DNA of 43,330 nucleotides from Polaromonas sp. (GCA_025362315.1 JANYGP010000010.1:1-43330), one strand, 5' to 3'; counted from the first letter of the stretch, positions 22,601 to 31,876 are shown. Program-made: numbers and translations. Notes: generated by a model from the sequence alone, not told the origin.

Positions 22601-23802
22601 GCTAACAAACTGGCAGGCGCACTGACAGGTGCGCCGCCCAGTACATCTGTCAGCAGCACGGGCAAGCCCGACTCAATGCTGCGGTGCGCTGCCAACCCGA
22701 CCGCTACGCAGCGCATGCCTTCTTGCAGGCCGACTTCAGGCGCTGATTCTTCACGAATGGCTTTGGCAAACTGCTGGTGCTCAATGTAGGACGCACCAAA
22801 ATGCTGGCCTGCATAGCGAATGTTGGTGTCCCACACACGGCGGGTGGCCACGCCGCGGCCGCTGCCCGAGGCCTGGCCCCAGACTTTTCGGCTGCCCCAG
22901 TCCTCACGCCTGCCATGGCGCAGCACCAGTGACGGAATTAGTGATTCAAGCTTGCCCTCGTCACCCACAATCACAATCTGTTCGTTGTCCGTGGAGTTTT
23001 CCGCAAACATGCACAAGTCGAGGCTGGCACGTGCCCCGCTGGGGTATTCAACAATCACGTAGGCGCTGTCCAGTATGTCGGGCGTGGTCTGGCCGTTTGG
23101 CCCTGTTCCCGGTTCATAGCGCTCGTCCAGGTGGTTGACACGCTGCCCGCCTGATGCGAAAACTCGAACCGCCTGCTCCTGCAAAATAAACTCCATCAAG
23201 TTGAAATAATGGCAGCACTTTTCAACCAGCGTACCGCCAGTATTGGCATTGAAACGGTTCCAGTCACTCACTTTTGGGTAGAAGGGTTCGCGGTGTTCGC
23301 GTATCGCCACCTGGTGCATTCGCCCCACATCACCCGCATGTGCCATGCGAATCATTTCAGCTACAGGCGGCATGTAGCGGTACTCTTGCGCTACCCAAAC
23401 GATCGCTTTTCGGCCCTGTGCCTGGCGCGCTGCTTCCAGCTGCACCAGGTCCTGGCAGTCAGCAACCGTGGTACACAGCGGCTTTTCAATCAGCAAATGC
23501 AAGTCTGTCGGCAGGGCGTGGCGCATCACTTCTGCGTGGGTAAAGTTGGGCGTGGCAATGACCACGGCATCACACAGCCCTGATGCCAACAAATCTTCGC
23601 AGCGTTCAAATACGATGGGTTGCGTTGCCGCGCCTTGCAACAATGCCTGCGCTGCACCGCGACTGCCCGCATGGGTATCGGCCAGCGCAGTCACCACGCA
23701 GGCATCCATGGCCATGATGTTCAGGATGTGTTCGCGGCCCATGCTGCCGCAGCCGATGATGCCGTATCGAATTTTCTGGTCCATTGCCGTCTTTTCGCTC
23801 AT
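22597..23802 (-). CDS. Gfo/Idh/MocA-family oxidoreductase
   Basis: A 401-residue NAD(P)-dependent sugar or inositol-type oxidoreductase. The Rossmann motif is YGIIGCGSMGREHILNI (residues about 12-28), the catalytic-lysine motif is LLIEKPLCTT, and the C-terminal domain has FNANTGGTLVEKCCHYFNLM with the conserved His region. The start MSEKTAMDQK at 23802 overlaps the permease stop (ATGA); the frame is open further upstream but those residues are the permease gene in another frame. It may oxidise the imported sugar or an intermediate, in parallel with the SDR enzyme. Two dehydrogenases in one operon suggest two oxidation steps or two substrates. Confidence 0.9.
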   Translation of the reverse strand: MSEKTAMDQKIRYGIIGCGSMGREHILNIMAMDACVVTALADTHAGSRGAAQALLQGAATQPIVFERCEDLLASGLCDAVVIATPNFTHAEVMRHALPTDLHLLIEKPLCTTVADCQDLVQLEAARQAQGRKAIVWVAQEYRYMPPVAEMIRMAHAGDVGRMHQVAIREHREPFYPKVSDWNRFNANTGGTLVEKCCHYFNLMEFILQEQAVRVFASGGQRVNHLDERYEPGTGPNGQTTPDILDSAYVIVEYPSGARASLDLCMFAENSTDNEQIVIVGDEGKLESLIPSLVLRHGRREDWGSRKVWGQASGSGRGVATRRVWDTNIRYAGQHFGASYIEHQQFAKAIREESAPEVGLQEGMRCVAVGLAAHRSIESGLPVLLTDVLGGAPVSAPASLLA

Positions 23803-24629
23803 CCTTTTAGACCGCCTTGAGTCAAACCACCGACAACCCGTTCCTGGAATACGGCAATCAGAATAGCGATGGGTACGATCGCCACAATCAAGGCTGCAGA
23901 AATGATGGGCCAAGGGAAAGCAAACTCACCCTGATAAAGCGTGATGCCCACAGGCAGTGTGCGCAAAGCGGGATTGGAGTTCAGCGACAGGGCCAGTAAA
24001 AATTCGTCCCACGAATTCACGAAAGATAAAATACCAGCCGTGAATACACCCGGCGCAGCCAATGGAATCACCACATGCCACAGCGTGCCAAGTCGGGTGC
24101 TGCCGTCTATCATGGCAGCGTTTTCCAGGTCTTTGGGAATGCTCTGAAAAAAGCTGACCAGCACCAGCGTACACACCGGCAAGTTCAGAACGATGTAAGG
24201 CAGCACCAGCGCGGTGTAGCTGTTCAGCAAACCCAGCGTGCGCATGGTCTCAAATATCGGCACCAGCAATGTGACCAGCGGAAACATACTGGAAGCCACA
24301 ATCGCCGTCAACATCAGTTGGCGATGCTTCAGGTTCAGGCGCGCAATGGCATAAGCTGCGCAGCTAGACACCACCAGCGAGCAGACAGTTGCAATCAGGG
24401 CCACCGCCAGGCTGTTGCCCATAAATTTAAGCAGCGGCTGGTCGGTAAAGGCCTGAATGTAGTTTTTCAGGGTCAGGGCGTGTGGCCACCAGGTGATGGG
24501 CTTTTGGACCAGTTCCACCTCGGTCTTTAGCGAGGTGAGCAAAATCCAGATCGCCGGGAAAAACCCGTTAACCACCACAATCGCAGCTGCTGCAAAACGC
24601 AGCTGTCTGGATGACCATTCAAACATCAT
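23799..24629 (-). CDS. Sugar ABC transporter permease (MalG type)
   Basis: A 276-residue inner-membrane permease of the carbohydrate CUT1 family with about six hydrophobic segments. The cytoplasmic coupling helix (EAA-type loop) appears as NAAMIDGSTRLGTLWHVVIP followed by LAAPGVF. It pairs with the MalF-type permease gene just upstream, overlapping it by 4 bp, and with the binding protein and ATPase of the same operon. Confidence 0.92.
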   Translation of the reverse strand: MMFEWSSRQLRFAAAAIVVVNGFFPAIWILLTSLKTEVELVQKPITWWPHALTLKNYIQAFTDQPLLKFMGNSLAVALIATVCSLVVSSCAAYAIARLNLKHRQLMLTAIVASSMFPLVTLLVPIFETMRTLGLLNSYTALVLPYIVLNLPVCTLVLVSFFQSIPKDLENAAMIDGSTRLGTLWHVVIPLAAPGVFTAGILSFVNSWDEFLLALSLNSNPALRTLPVGITLYQGEFAFPWPIISAALIVAIVPIAILIAVFQERVVGGLTQGGLKG

Positions 24630-25543
24630 GCTTGCCGTCCAACATGGCGCAAATACACCGATGTCACTACCAATGACAGCAAGAACATGAACACTGCAAG
24701 TGTGGAGCCATAGCCCACATCCAGGTATTCAATGGTGGTTTTGTGTATCAGCATGGCCAGAGTTTCAGTGCTGTTACCCGGCCCGCCTTTGGTCATGGTG
24801 TATGGAATGTCGAAGGTTTGCAGGGCAGTGATCGTCCGGAAGATCAGCGCCACAATAATGCTGGGCATCAGCATCGGAATAGTGATTTGCCAGAACTGTT
24901 GCAACTGGCTGGCACCGTCCACCTCGGCAGCCTCATACAGCGACTTTGGAATCATTTGCAAACCCGCGAGCAAAATCAGCGCCATGAATGAGCTAGTCTT
25001 CCAGATGATGGTGATGCAAATCGCAGCGAAAGCCCAGTTGGGGCGCAGCAGCCACATCGTCTCGTTGCCGCCACCCAGACGGCGAATGACGTCATTGACC
25101 ACGCCGTATTCGGTATGAAAAAACCACGCAAAAATAAGCCCTGCAAATGACAGCGGCAAGGCCCATGGCAATAGCAGCGACAGGCGCACCGGCCATTTGC
25201 GTTTAAACGGCAAGTTGGCCAACATGGCCAGCCCCAAACCCATCACCAATGCTCCCGGCACCGTGATCAGCGTGATCAGCACTGTGTTTTTGGTGGCATT
25301 CCAGAAGTCTTTGTCCTTCCAGGCTTCGGCATAGTTTTCAAAACCCATGAATTTGACAGCGCCGGTGCCGCCTGAAAGACGCAGGTCAAAAAAGCTGTTG
25401 AAAATCAGTTTGCCAATTGGATACACAACGATGAGCGCAAGCAGCAAAAAAGCGGGCGTCAGCAACAGCACACCCAGTGTCTTTTCAGACGGGTCGCTGA
25501 ATTTGCCTGCAAATTTGCTGCTGGGATCGCGCATCGTATTCAC
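24626..25543 (-). CDS. Sugar ABC transporter permease (MalF type)
   Basis: A 305-residue CUT1 permease. An N-terminal polar tail is followed by LGVLLLTPAFLLLALIVVYP, and the coupling loop is EAAEVDGASQLQQFWQITIP. It lies 15 bp after the binding-protein gene and overlaps the second permease gene, as usual for these importers. Confidence 0.92.
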   Translation of the reverse strand: MNTMRDPSSKFAGKFSDPSEKTLGVLLLTPAFLLLALIVVYPIGKLIFNSFFDLRLSGGTGAVKFMGFENYAEAWKDKDFWNATKNTVLITLITVPGALVMGLGLAMLANLPFKRKWPVRLSLLLPWALPLSFAGLIFAWFFHTEYGVVNDVIRRLGGGNETMWLLRPNWAFAAICITIIWKTSSFMALILLAGLQMIPKSLYEAAEVDGASQLQQFWQITIPMLMPSIIVALIFRTITALQTFDIPYTMTKGGPGNSTETLAMLIHKTTIEYLDVGYGSTLAVFMFLLSLVVTSVYLRHVGRQA

Positions 25544-25558
25544 TTCATTTCATTGGCG

Positions 25559-26821
25559 TTAACGCATGACGCGGGACAAACGGCCTTCAATTTCAGCCAC
25601 ACCCTCAGCAGGCGTTTTGGTACGCGCCAAAATCGCGCTGGTGGTGGTGCGAATAGCGTCACTGACCTGGCCATATTGCGCGCTGATCGGACGTGCCTGG
25701 CCCGCAGTGACCACATTGGCAGCGTCTTTAAACCAGGGCACCTGCTTGAGTACGTCTGGATCGGTATAAACGCTCTGGATGGTGGGCAGCAACGATCCTT
25801 CAGCGGCTAAAAACTTACTTGAATTGGTCGACGCCAAAAATTGCACCAGCTTGGCAGACTCAACCTTGCTCTTGCTGAATGCGCTCACAGCCCACTGCCA
25901 GCCACCCACACAAGTAGCGCTCTTGCCGCCGGCCATGGCAGGCAGTGGCATCACGCCGACCTTGCCCTTGACCTGGCTGTCAGCATCGTCTTTGAAACGG
26001 TCCCACGCAAAGCCCCAATTGATGGCAAATGCCACCTGGCCAGCCTTGAACTCATTGACCGTGGCGGGTGTGGTGACTTCGGCGATGTTTTTCTTCATCA
26101 CGCCCTGGTCGACCAGTTTGAGCCACATGTCCATGCCTTTGGTGGCTGCTTCCTTGTCCAGTGTCATCTTGCCTGATGCGTCATTGAACGCCTTGCCCTG
26201 GCTCCAGTAAGGCAGCAAAAATGTGCACACTGCGCCTTCAATTGGCGCGCCCTGAATGGACAGGCCCTGCAGGTTAGGATTTTTCTCGCCTTCCTGAATT
26301 TTCTTGGCAGCGACTGCCAGTTCGTCCCAGGTTTTTGGTTCCTTGATAATGTATTTTTCAAGCAGGTCTTTGCGGTAGTACATGAACATGGCGTCAGCAA
26401 ACGCCGGCATGGCTGCCACTTTGCCGTTGACGATGTTGGCCTGGGCGTATACAGGCAGGTAGGTTTTCATCACACTGGACCCGCCCACATAAGCATCCAG
26501 CGGCTCCAGCCAACCAGCGCTGAAGTACTGCGCCGGGTTGACGATGTCAATCAGGTAAATGTCAATGGCCGAGTCTTTGGCGTTGAGCACAGTGCTCAAG
26601 TACTGGCGCTGCAGCTCAGAGGTGGCGCCACCGGTTTCGATGTCAATTTTGACGTTGGGATTCGCTTTTTGGTATTCATCAAAAAGCTTGCGCATCAGAT
26701 CAGGTCGCTGGTTTTGACCGCCCGAAAAAACGCGCAGCGAAGTTTGCTGCGCATGGGCGCTGATGCTTAGCGTCGCGCCCAATGCCATCGCAATGAGGGT
26801 GTGTAGAGTACGTCGTTTCAT
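25559..26821 (-). CDS. Sugar ABC transporter extracellular binding protein
   Basis: A 420-residue family-1 extracellular solute-binding protein. Signal peptide MKRRTLHTLIAMALGATLSI with cleavage after AHA near residue 24; mature start QQTSLRVFSGGQNQRPDLMR. The family stretch GWLEPLDAYVG and the Trp-rich region WQWAVSAFSKSKVESAKLVQ fit sugar binding. A GGAG site lies before the start. Ligand unknown; the operon points to a monosaccharide or short oligosaccharide that is oxidised to a sugar acid. The gap before it holds a repeat copy but no obvious terminator. Confidence 0.92.
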   Translation of the reverse strand: MKRRTLHTLIAMALGATLSISAHAQQTSLRVFSGGQNQRPDLMRKLFDEYQKANPNVKIDIETGGATSELQRQYLSTVLNAKDSAIDIYLIDIVNPAQYFSAGWLEPLDAYVGGSSVMKTYLPVYAQANIVNGKVAAMPAFADAMFMYYRKDLLEKYIIKEPKTWDELAVAAKKIQEGEKNPNLQGLSIQGAPIEGAVCTFLLPYWSQGKAFNDASGKMTLDKEAATKGMDMWLKLVDQGVMKKNIAEVTTPATVNEFKAGQVAFAINWGFAWDRFKDDADSQVKGKVGVMPLPAMAGGKSATCVGGWQWAVSAFSKSKVESAKLVQFLASTNSSKFLAAEGSLLPTIQSVYTDPDVLKQVPWFKDAANVVTAGQARPISAQYGQVSDAIRTTTSAILARTKTPAEGVAEIEGRLSRVMR

Positions 26822-26865
26822 GGTGCTTGTCTCCTTAAGTTTTAAAAATTACCGCTTAAAATGCA

Positions 26866-26924
26866 TAAAAATCAGCTATAGCCGATACAAATAGGGCGCA
26901 ATCAGCTACTATTTTGATAGTAAA
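26866..26924 (+). repeat. Dispersed repeat copy between the ABC ATPase and binding-protein genes
   Basis: AGCTATAGCCGATACAAATA, then GGGCGCAATCAGCTACTATT and GATAGTAAAT. The 3' part forms a perfect hairpin, TACTAT-TTTG-ATAGTA. It fills most of the 114-bp gap inside the sugar operon, where it could tune expression of downstream genes. Confidence 0.7.
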
Positions 26925-26935
26925 TCACAACGAGG

Positions 26936-28009
26936 TCAGCGCAGTGCTGCTCCAGTTGTTGCGTCAAACAGATGCATATGCCGCTGTGCCAGGTTCACCG
27001 TCATGGCAGTCCCCGGCGCTTCGTGAAAACTGGCCGGGCAACGCGCTACCAGCTCGCAACTTCCAACGGCAAATGTCACCAATGTTTCTGATCCAAGCGG
27101 TTCAGTCAGTACCACGCTGGCCGCAACCTGCACGCAACCCGGTGTGGGTACCAGTGAAATGTTTTCTGGCCGGATGCCAAAGCTTACTGTGTTGGTGCCG
27201 CTTACTTTGTCAATCAGATTGGCGGGCGCATCAAACCGAACAGAACCAAGGACGATTTGACTGGCTTCAAAAGCGCAGGGCACCAGATTCATTGCTGGCG
27301 AGCCGGTAAACCCGGCCACAAACAACGCAGATGGTGTGTTGTAGATGTCATGCGGCGATGCGTACTGCATTTTGTGGCCGGACTGCAGCACGACGATGCG
27401 GTCGGCCAGAGTCATGGCTTCAACTTGGTCGTGCGTGACATAAATGATGGTGGCACCCAGGCGCTGGTGCAGCTTTTTGATTTCAACCCGCATTTCGCCC
27501 CGCAGCTGCGCGTCCAGGTTGGACAGCGGCTCGTCAAACAAAAACACCTTGGGCTGGCGCACTATGGCCCGGCCGATGGCCACCCGCTGGCGCTGGCCAC
27601 CCGAAAGCGCAGCCGGTTTGCGTTCAAGCATGTGGTCAATACGCAGCAGGCGAGCGGCGTCCATCACGCGGGTGTTGATCTCGGCTTCTGGCGTTTTGCG
27701 CAGCCGCAGGCCAAACGCCATGTTGTCGTACAAATTTTTGTGGGGGTACAGCGCATAGTCCTGAAACACCATGGCAATGTCCCGGTTGCGCGGTGGCTCG
27801 TCGTTGACGCGTTTGCCATCAATCACTACATCGCCGCCAGTGATTGTTTCCAGCCCGGCAATCATGCGGAGAAGCGTGCTTTTGCCGCAGCCCGACGGGC
27901 CAACAAACACCACAAATTCACCATGTTGAATTTGCAGGTCAATGCCGTGAATGACGGTGGTTTTGCCGTCATAAGATTTGGTGACCTGTTTGAGTTCAAC
28001 GCTGGCCAT
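26936..28009 (-). CDS. Sugar ABC transporter ATP-binding protein (MalK/UgpC type)
   Basis: A 357-residue CUT1 ATPase. Walker A GPSGCGKST (about residues 37-45), Q-loop VFQDYALYPH, signature LSGGQRQRVAIGRAIV, Walker B VFLFDEPLSNLD, switch His in YVTHDQVEAM. The C-terminal 120 residues form the regulatory OB-type (TOBE) domain, with FGIRPENISLVP. It lies 3 bp after the aldolase gene and ahead of the binding protein, so transporter and enzymes share one transcript. Confidence 0.94.
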   Translation of the reverse strand: MASVELKQVTKSYDGKTTVIHGIDLQIQHGEFVVFVGPSGCGKSTLLRMIAGLETITGGDVVIDGKRVNDEPPRNRDIAMVFQDYALYPHKNLYDNMAFGLRLRKTPEAEINTRVMDAARLLRIDHMLERKPAALSGGQRQRVAIGRAIVRQPKVFLFDEPLSNLDAQLRGEMRVEIKKLHQRLGATIIYVTHDQVEAMTLADRIVVLQSGHKMQYASPHDIYNTPSALFVAGFTGSPAMNLVPCAFEASQIVLGSVRFDAPANLIDKVSGTNTVSFGIRPENISLVPTPGCVQVAASVVLTEPLGSETLVTFAVGSCELVARCPASFHEAPGTAMTVNLAQRHMHLFDATTGAALR

Positions 28010-28012
28010 GCA

Positions 28013-28822
28013 TCAATACCCCTGGCTGTGAATGACGATGTTTTGTGCGCGAATGGTGGACAGCACTGCTGTGCAGTTGCGCATCATCAGGCCCAGGTCA
28101 GACGCGCAGCCAATGTAGTCAAAACCCGCTGCACGATAAATAGTAACTGCTTCAGGCGTGCCCCCCACAGTGCCCACCGTCATGCCCAATTTGTGGCAGC
28201 GGCGCACGCCATCGGCCATCAGTGCCACCACGTCTTCATGCATCAGATTACCGACATGGCCCATTGCGCCGCTCAGGTCACCTGGCCCAAAGAACAGTGA
28301 GTCAACGCCGGGCACGCTGGCGATTTCTTCCACTCTCCCCATGGCTTCTGGCGTTTCAATCTGCACGATCACACTGACCGCTGCATTTGCCACCTTGAAA
28401 TAGTCCTTGACGGTGCCAAAGCGCGAACCGCGGCTCATGGCCGCCATACCGCGCGTACCCATTGGCGGGTATTTGCTTCCGGCAACCGCGCGCTCAGCCT
28501 CTTCTTTGGTCTGCACGAACGGAAACATCAAGGTCTGCGCACCTGCGTCCAGCACCCGCTTGACCATGACCGGGTCGTTCCATGGCACGCGGGTGATGGC
28601 CAGCATGGGGGTGCCTGCCACAGCCTGCAGCATGTGTACCAGATCCATCTGGTCCAGCGGTGTGTGCTCCATGTCAACCACACACCAGTCAAAACCAGCG
28701 CAGCCCATGGCTTCGGCTACCACGGGCGAGGCAGACATCACCCAGGAGCCCACCGGGTAGCCAGCGGGGTAATCTTTTTTTGCCAGTAGAGCTTTGAAAT
28801 GGTTTTGCATTGAGGTAGGCAA
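28013..28822 (-). CDS. HpcH/HpaI-family aldolase (2-keto-3-deoxy sugar acid aldolase type)
   Basis: A 269-residue class II aldolase that splits 2-keto-3-deoxy acids to pyruvate and an aldehyde. Motifs: FDWCVVDMEHTPLDQMD, ITRVPWNDPVMVKRVLDAGA with the catalytic Arg, YPPMGTRGMAAMSRGSRFG, and the metal-binding Glu and Asp in VIVQIETPEAM and FFGPGDLSGAMG. Close functional relatives include 2-keto-3-deoxy-L-rhamnonate aldolase and 2-dehydro-3-deoxyglucarate aldolase. It directly follows the dehydratase gene, which would supply its substrate, so the pathway likely ends in pyruvate plus a short aldehyde. Confidence 0.9.
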   Translation of the reverse strand: MPTSMQNHFKALLAKKDYPAGYPVGSWVMSASPVVAEAMGCAGFDWCVVDMEHTPLDQMDLVHMLQAVAGTPMLAITRVPWNDPVMVKRVLDAGAQTLMFPFVQTKEEAERAVAGSKYPPMGTRGMAAMSRGSRFGTVKDYFKVANAAVSVIVQIETPEAMGRVEEIASVPGVDSLFFGPGDLSGAMGHVGNLMHEDVVALMADGVRRCHKLGMTVGTVGGTPEAVTIYRAAGFDYIGCASDLGLMMRNCTAVLSTIRAQNIVIHSQGY

Positions 28823-30571
28823 TCAAAAAATAACGGGTTCGGGGGTGCCAGCTGCGCCTTGCAAAAAGTCAAAATCGCAGCCCTCGTGCGCCTGCGTGAC
28901 ATGGCGTTGGTAAAGCTGGGTAAATCCGCGCTGATAGTTTGACACCTGCGCTTTCCAAAGTGCTTTTCGCCGGGTCAGCTCTGCATCATCAACAGCCAGG
29001 TGAAGCCTGCGCCTTGCCACGTCCAGCTCGATCACGTCGCCCGTTTGCACCAAAGCCAGCGGGCCACCGACTGCGCTTTCGGGCGAGATGTGCAGCACGC
29101 AGGTACCGTAGTGGGTGCCGCTCATACGGGCGTCTGACAGGCGCAGCATGTCTCGCACACCTTGCTTGAGCAGTTTTTTAGGAATCGGCAAATTGCCCCA
29201 TTCCGGCATGCCCGGCCCGCCTACCGGGCCAGCGTTGCGCAATACCAAAACGGTGTTTTCATCGCAGTCCAGCATGTCATCAGCCATGGCGGCCAGCATG
29301 TCGGGCTGGCTGTCAAAGACCAGCGCCTTGCCGCTGTGGCGCAGCAGCTTTTCGCTGGCCGCACTTGGCTTGATGACTGCGCCATCTGGGGCCAGGTTGC
29401 CGCGCAGTACAGCCAATGCGCCTGCTGTGCTGACAGGGCGGTTCAGGGGGCGAATGACTTCAGCGTCGTGTACCTGGGCGGTTGCAATGTTGTGCCCGAC
29501 GCTTTGGCCCGTCACCGTTAACGCATCCAAACTAAGCTCGCTCTGGATTGTTTTCATCAAGGCTGGCAGGCCGCCTGCGTAGTAAAAATCTTCCATCAGC
29601 CGGTCGCCACTCGGAAACAGGTTGGCAAGCACCGGCACGCGTCTGCCCATCGCGTCCAAATCATCCAGGCTCAGGTCAATGCCCGTCCGTCCAGCAATTG
29701 CCAAAATATGCACGGCTGCGTTGGTAGAGCCGCCCAAAGCCATTTGCACAGCACAGGCGTTGGCAAACGAAGCGCGCGTCAAAATTCGCGAAGGTTTCAG
29801 GTCCTCCCACACCATGCCAACCATGCGCTCGCCGCAATCAGTTGCCATGCGGCTGTGGCTCGAATCCATCGCCGGAATGCTGGTGGAGCCGGGCAACGCC
29901 AGACCCAACGCTTCGACAATTGCGGTCATGGTGGATGCGGTCCCCATGGTGTTACAAGTGCCGGGGCTGCGGGTCATGCGGGATTCCAGACTCTGCAGTT
30001 CTGAGCCGCTCAATTTGCCTGCCTGGTAGTCGTCCCAAAAAATCCGGGTGTGTGTGCCAGCGCCAATGCTGCGGGTGATGCCGTCCTTGACATGCCGATC
30101 ATTCAACATCGGTCCTGCCGGGCAAAACAGGGTGGGGATGTCCATGCTGATTGCGCCCATCAGCGTGCCGGGCGTTGTTTTGTCGCAGCCCGCCAGCAGC
30201 ACTGCGCCATCGCACGGCAGGCTGCGCAGCAACTCTTCAACTTCCATCGCCAAAAAGTTGCGGTACAGCATGGTGGTGGGCTTGACCATCACTTCGCCCA
30301 GGCTCATGGCAGGCAGCTCGATGGGGTAACCCCCCGCCATCAAAATTCCTTTTTTCACCGATTCCGCCCGCTCCCGCAAATGCGCGTGGCACGGCGACAT
30401 GTCGCTCCAGGTGTTGATGATGGCAATGATGGGTTTGTCCATCATGTCGGCGCGCCGCCAGCCTTGCTGCTGCATGCGCTGGCGGTGTGCAAATCCGCGC
30501 ATGCCAGAGTCTGCAAACCAGCGACGGCTGCGCAATTCAGCCAGGGTTTTAAAAGGAAAGTTTTCAGACAT
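28823..30571 (-). CDS. IlvD/Edd-family sugar-acid dehydratase
   Basis: A 582-residue Fe-S dehydratase that removes water from an aldonic acid to give a 2-keto-3-deoxy acid. The three cluster cysteines are visible in WSDMSPCHAHL, LLAGCDKTTPGTLMGAISMD and SPGTCNTMGTASTM. The C-terminal swivel domain includes GPVGGPGMPEWG and LSDARMSGTHYGTCVLHISP. It resembles L-arabonate/D-xylonate-type dehydratases more than biosynthetic IlvD, which fits its place at the head of a sugar operon with an aldolase directly after it. The start MSENFPFK at 30571 is preferred; a GTG at 30592 would add seven residues. Neither has a strong ribosome site. The operator lies 42 bp upstream. Confidence 0.92.
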   Translation of the reverse strand: MSENFPFKTLAELRSRRWFADSGMRGFAHRQRMQQQGWRRADMMDKPIIAIINTWSDMSPCHAHLRERAESVKKGILMAGGYPIELPAMSLGEVMVKPTTMLYRNFLAMEVEELLRSLPCDGAVLLAGCDKTTPGTLMGAISMDIPTLFCPAGPMLNDRHVKDGITRSIGAGTHTRIFWDDYQAGKLSGSELQSLESRMTRSPGTCNTMGTASTMTAIVEALGLALPGSTSIPAMDSSHSRMATDCGERMVGMVWEDLKPSRILTRASFANACAVQMALGGSTNAAVHILAIAGRTGIDLSLDDLDAMGRRVPVLANLFPSGDRLMEDFYYAGGLPALMKTIQSELSLDALTVTGQSVGHNIATAQVHDAEVIRPLNRPVSTAGALAVLRGNLAPDGAVIKPSAASEKLLRHSGKALVFDSQPDMLAAMADDMLDCDENTVLVLRNAGPVGGPGMPEWGNLPIPKKLLKQGVRDMLRLSDARMSGTHYGTCVLHISPESAVGGPLALVQTGDVIELDVARRRLHLAVDDAELTRRKALWKAQVSNYQRGFTQLYQRHVTQAHEGCDFDFLQGAAGTPEPVIF

Positions 30572-30613
30572 GAACTGGATTAAAAACTTCACAATGAGCT
30601 TGCGAAGTTATTT

Positions 30614-30627
30614 TGTTAGCGCTAACA
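30614..30627. promoter_or_regulatory. LacI-family operator palindrome
   Basis: TGTTAGCGCTAACA is a perfect 14-bp palindrome with the central CG of LacI/GalR-family operators. It lies between the divergent dehydratase operon and the LacI-family gene, so one site could control both directions. Confidence 0.85.
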
Positions 30628-30723
30628 TTAAAGTTTTTCGATCCTGTTGTCATCCTGACAAACCCTTGACCCGCAACTGCAATGCGTCACGAAATGTGTA
30701 GAGGGGCGCAATAAAACTTAGTC

Positions 30724-31770
30724 ATGCGAAACCAGAATCAAAAACGCATTACCCTGGCCGATGTGGCGCGCCATGCCGGCGTCACCACCATGACGGTCTC
30801 GCGCTATTTGCGCACACCCCTGCAAGTTGCTCCCGTCACGGGCAAGCGCGTGGCGGCTGCGCTAGAACAGACTGAATATGTGGCCAACAAACAGGCGGGT
30901 ATTTTGGCCTCTGGCACAAGCACCATGGTGGCGGCAATCATTCCGAACATTGCGCATTCCATTTTTTCTGAAACCGTACAGGGTTTAAGTGACGTGCTGG
31001 AACTCCACGGATTCGAGCTGATGCTTGCATCAAGTGGTTACTCGCTGGAGCGTGAGCAAAAACAAATCCGCGCCATGATGGGTTGGGCACCCTTTGCGCT
31101 GGTGTTGACAGGCAGGCACCACACGCCGCATAGCCTGCATATGCTGCAAGCCGCCCATGCAGCGGGCACGCCTGTGGTGGAGATGTGGGACCACACCAGC
31201 TCGCTGCCGGAGTTTGCCCACATCGGCTTTGACCACGCCGCTGCTGGTGCTTTGATGGCAGAGCATTTTGTCTCGCGCGGCTACCAGGACCTGATGTATG
31301 TTGACAGTGGGGTGGTTCAAGACTTTCGCGCGCATGAACGTGCCAAAGGCTTTGCACAGACAGCACGAAATCTTGGGGTAAAAACGCGCAGTCTTCAGGC
31401 CATGTCGGGCAACCCGGTAGCTGCTGGACGCCAGCTTTTAAAGGAGCTGGTGGGTAGCCAGCCTCTGCCCAGGGCCATTGCTTTTGCCAATGACCAGTTG
31501 GCAGTCGGCGCTTTGCTTGAAGCCATTGACCAGAACATTGCTGTGCCCGAAAAAATGGCATTGCTGGGCTTTGGTGACTTCCCGATGGCAGCACAAATTG
31601 GTGGCGGACTGAGCACCGTAGCCACGCCGTGTTATGAGATTGGGCAGTCTGTGGGGCAGTGGGTAGTCAACTGCAGATCTGGCCCACAGGCGAAGTTATC
31701 GAGGGAAAGCGGTAACAAAAAACTGCCGGCTCTTTTGCATCCGCAGCTGATCCACAGGCACACCTCATGA
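30724..31770 (+). CDS. LacI-family transcriptional regulator
   Basis: A 348-residue regulator. The helix-turn-helix occupies about residues 9-30 (ITLADVARHAGVTTMTVSRY), followed by the hinge region ANKQAGILASGTSTMVAAII and a periplasmic-binding-like effector domain with AIAFANDQLAVGALLEAIDQ near residue 260. It resembles the gluconate-repressor (GntR of the LacI family) branch. It is divergent from the sugar operon with a perfect operator in between, so it most likely represses that operon and itself until the sugar or sugar acid binds. Confidence 0.92.
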   Translation: MRNQNQKRITLADVARHAGVTTMTVSRYLRTPLQVAPVTGKRVAAALEQTEYVANKQAGILASGTSTMVAAIIPNIAHSIFSETVQGLSDVLELHGFELMLASSGYSLEREQKQIRAMMGWAPFALVLTGRHHTPHSLHMLQAAHAAGTPVVEMWDHTSSLPEFAHIGFDHAAAGALMAEHFVSRGYQDLMYVDSGVVQDFRAHERAKGFAQTARNLGVKTRSLQAMSGNPVAAGRQLLKELVGSQPLPRAIAFANDQLAVGALLEAIDQNIAVPEKMALLGFGDFPMAAQIGGGLSTVATPCYEIGQSVGQWVVNCRSGPQAKLSRESGNKKLPALLHPQLIHRHTS

Positions 31771-31778
31771 AGGGAAGC

Positions 31779-31812
31779 AACAGGCTGTAAAAGCTCTTTT
31801 CCAGCTGTTTTT
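31779..31812 (+). terminator. Probable terminator after the LacI-family gene
   Basis: AACAGGCTG and CAGCTGTT pair with one bulged G around an AT-rich loop, followed by a T run. It begins 8 bp after the stop codon. Confidence 0.6.
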
Positions 31813-31813
31813 A

Positions 31814-31876
31814 AATGCTTTTTAAGCTCCTGGCCTCGGTATTATGTGCGTAAGCAGCTACTACTTTTATAGCAAT
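31814..31876 (+). repeat. Dispersed repeat copy between the LacI-family gene and phoD
   Basis: AGCTCCTGGCCTCGGTATTA, then TGCGTAAGCAGCTACTACTT and TATAGCAATT match the family consensus. It directly follows the terminator hairpin. Confidence 0.7.

Noticed and set aside
28125..28160. A stretch in the aldolase gene (ATAAATAGTAACTGCTTCAG) resembling the dispersed repeat
   Set aside because: The encoded residues (PEAVTIYRAAGFDYIG) are conserved in the aldolase family, so the likeness is chance. It is a caution for the weaker repeat calls.
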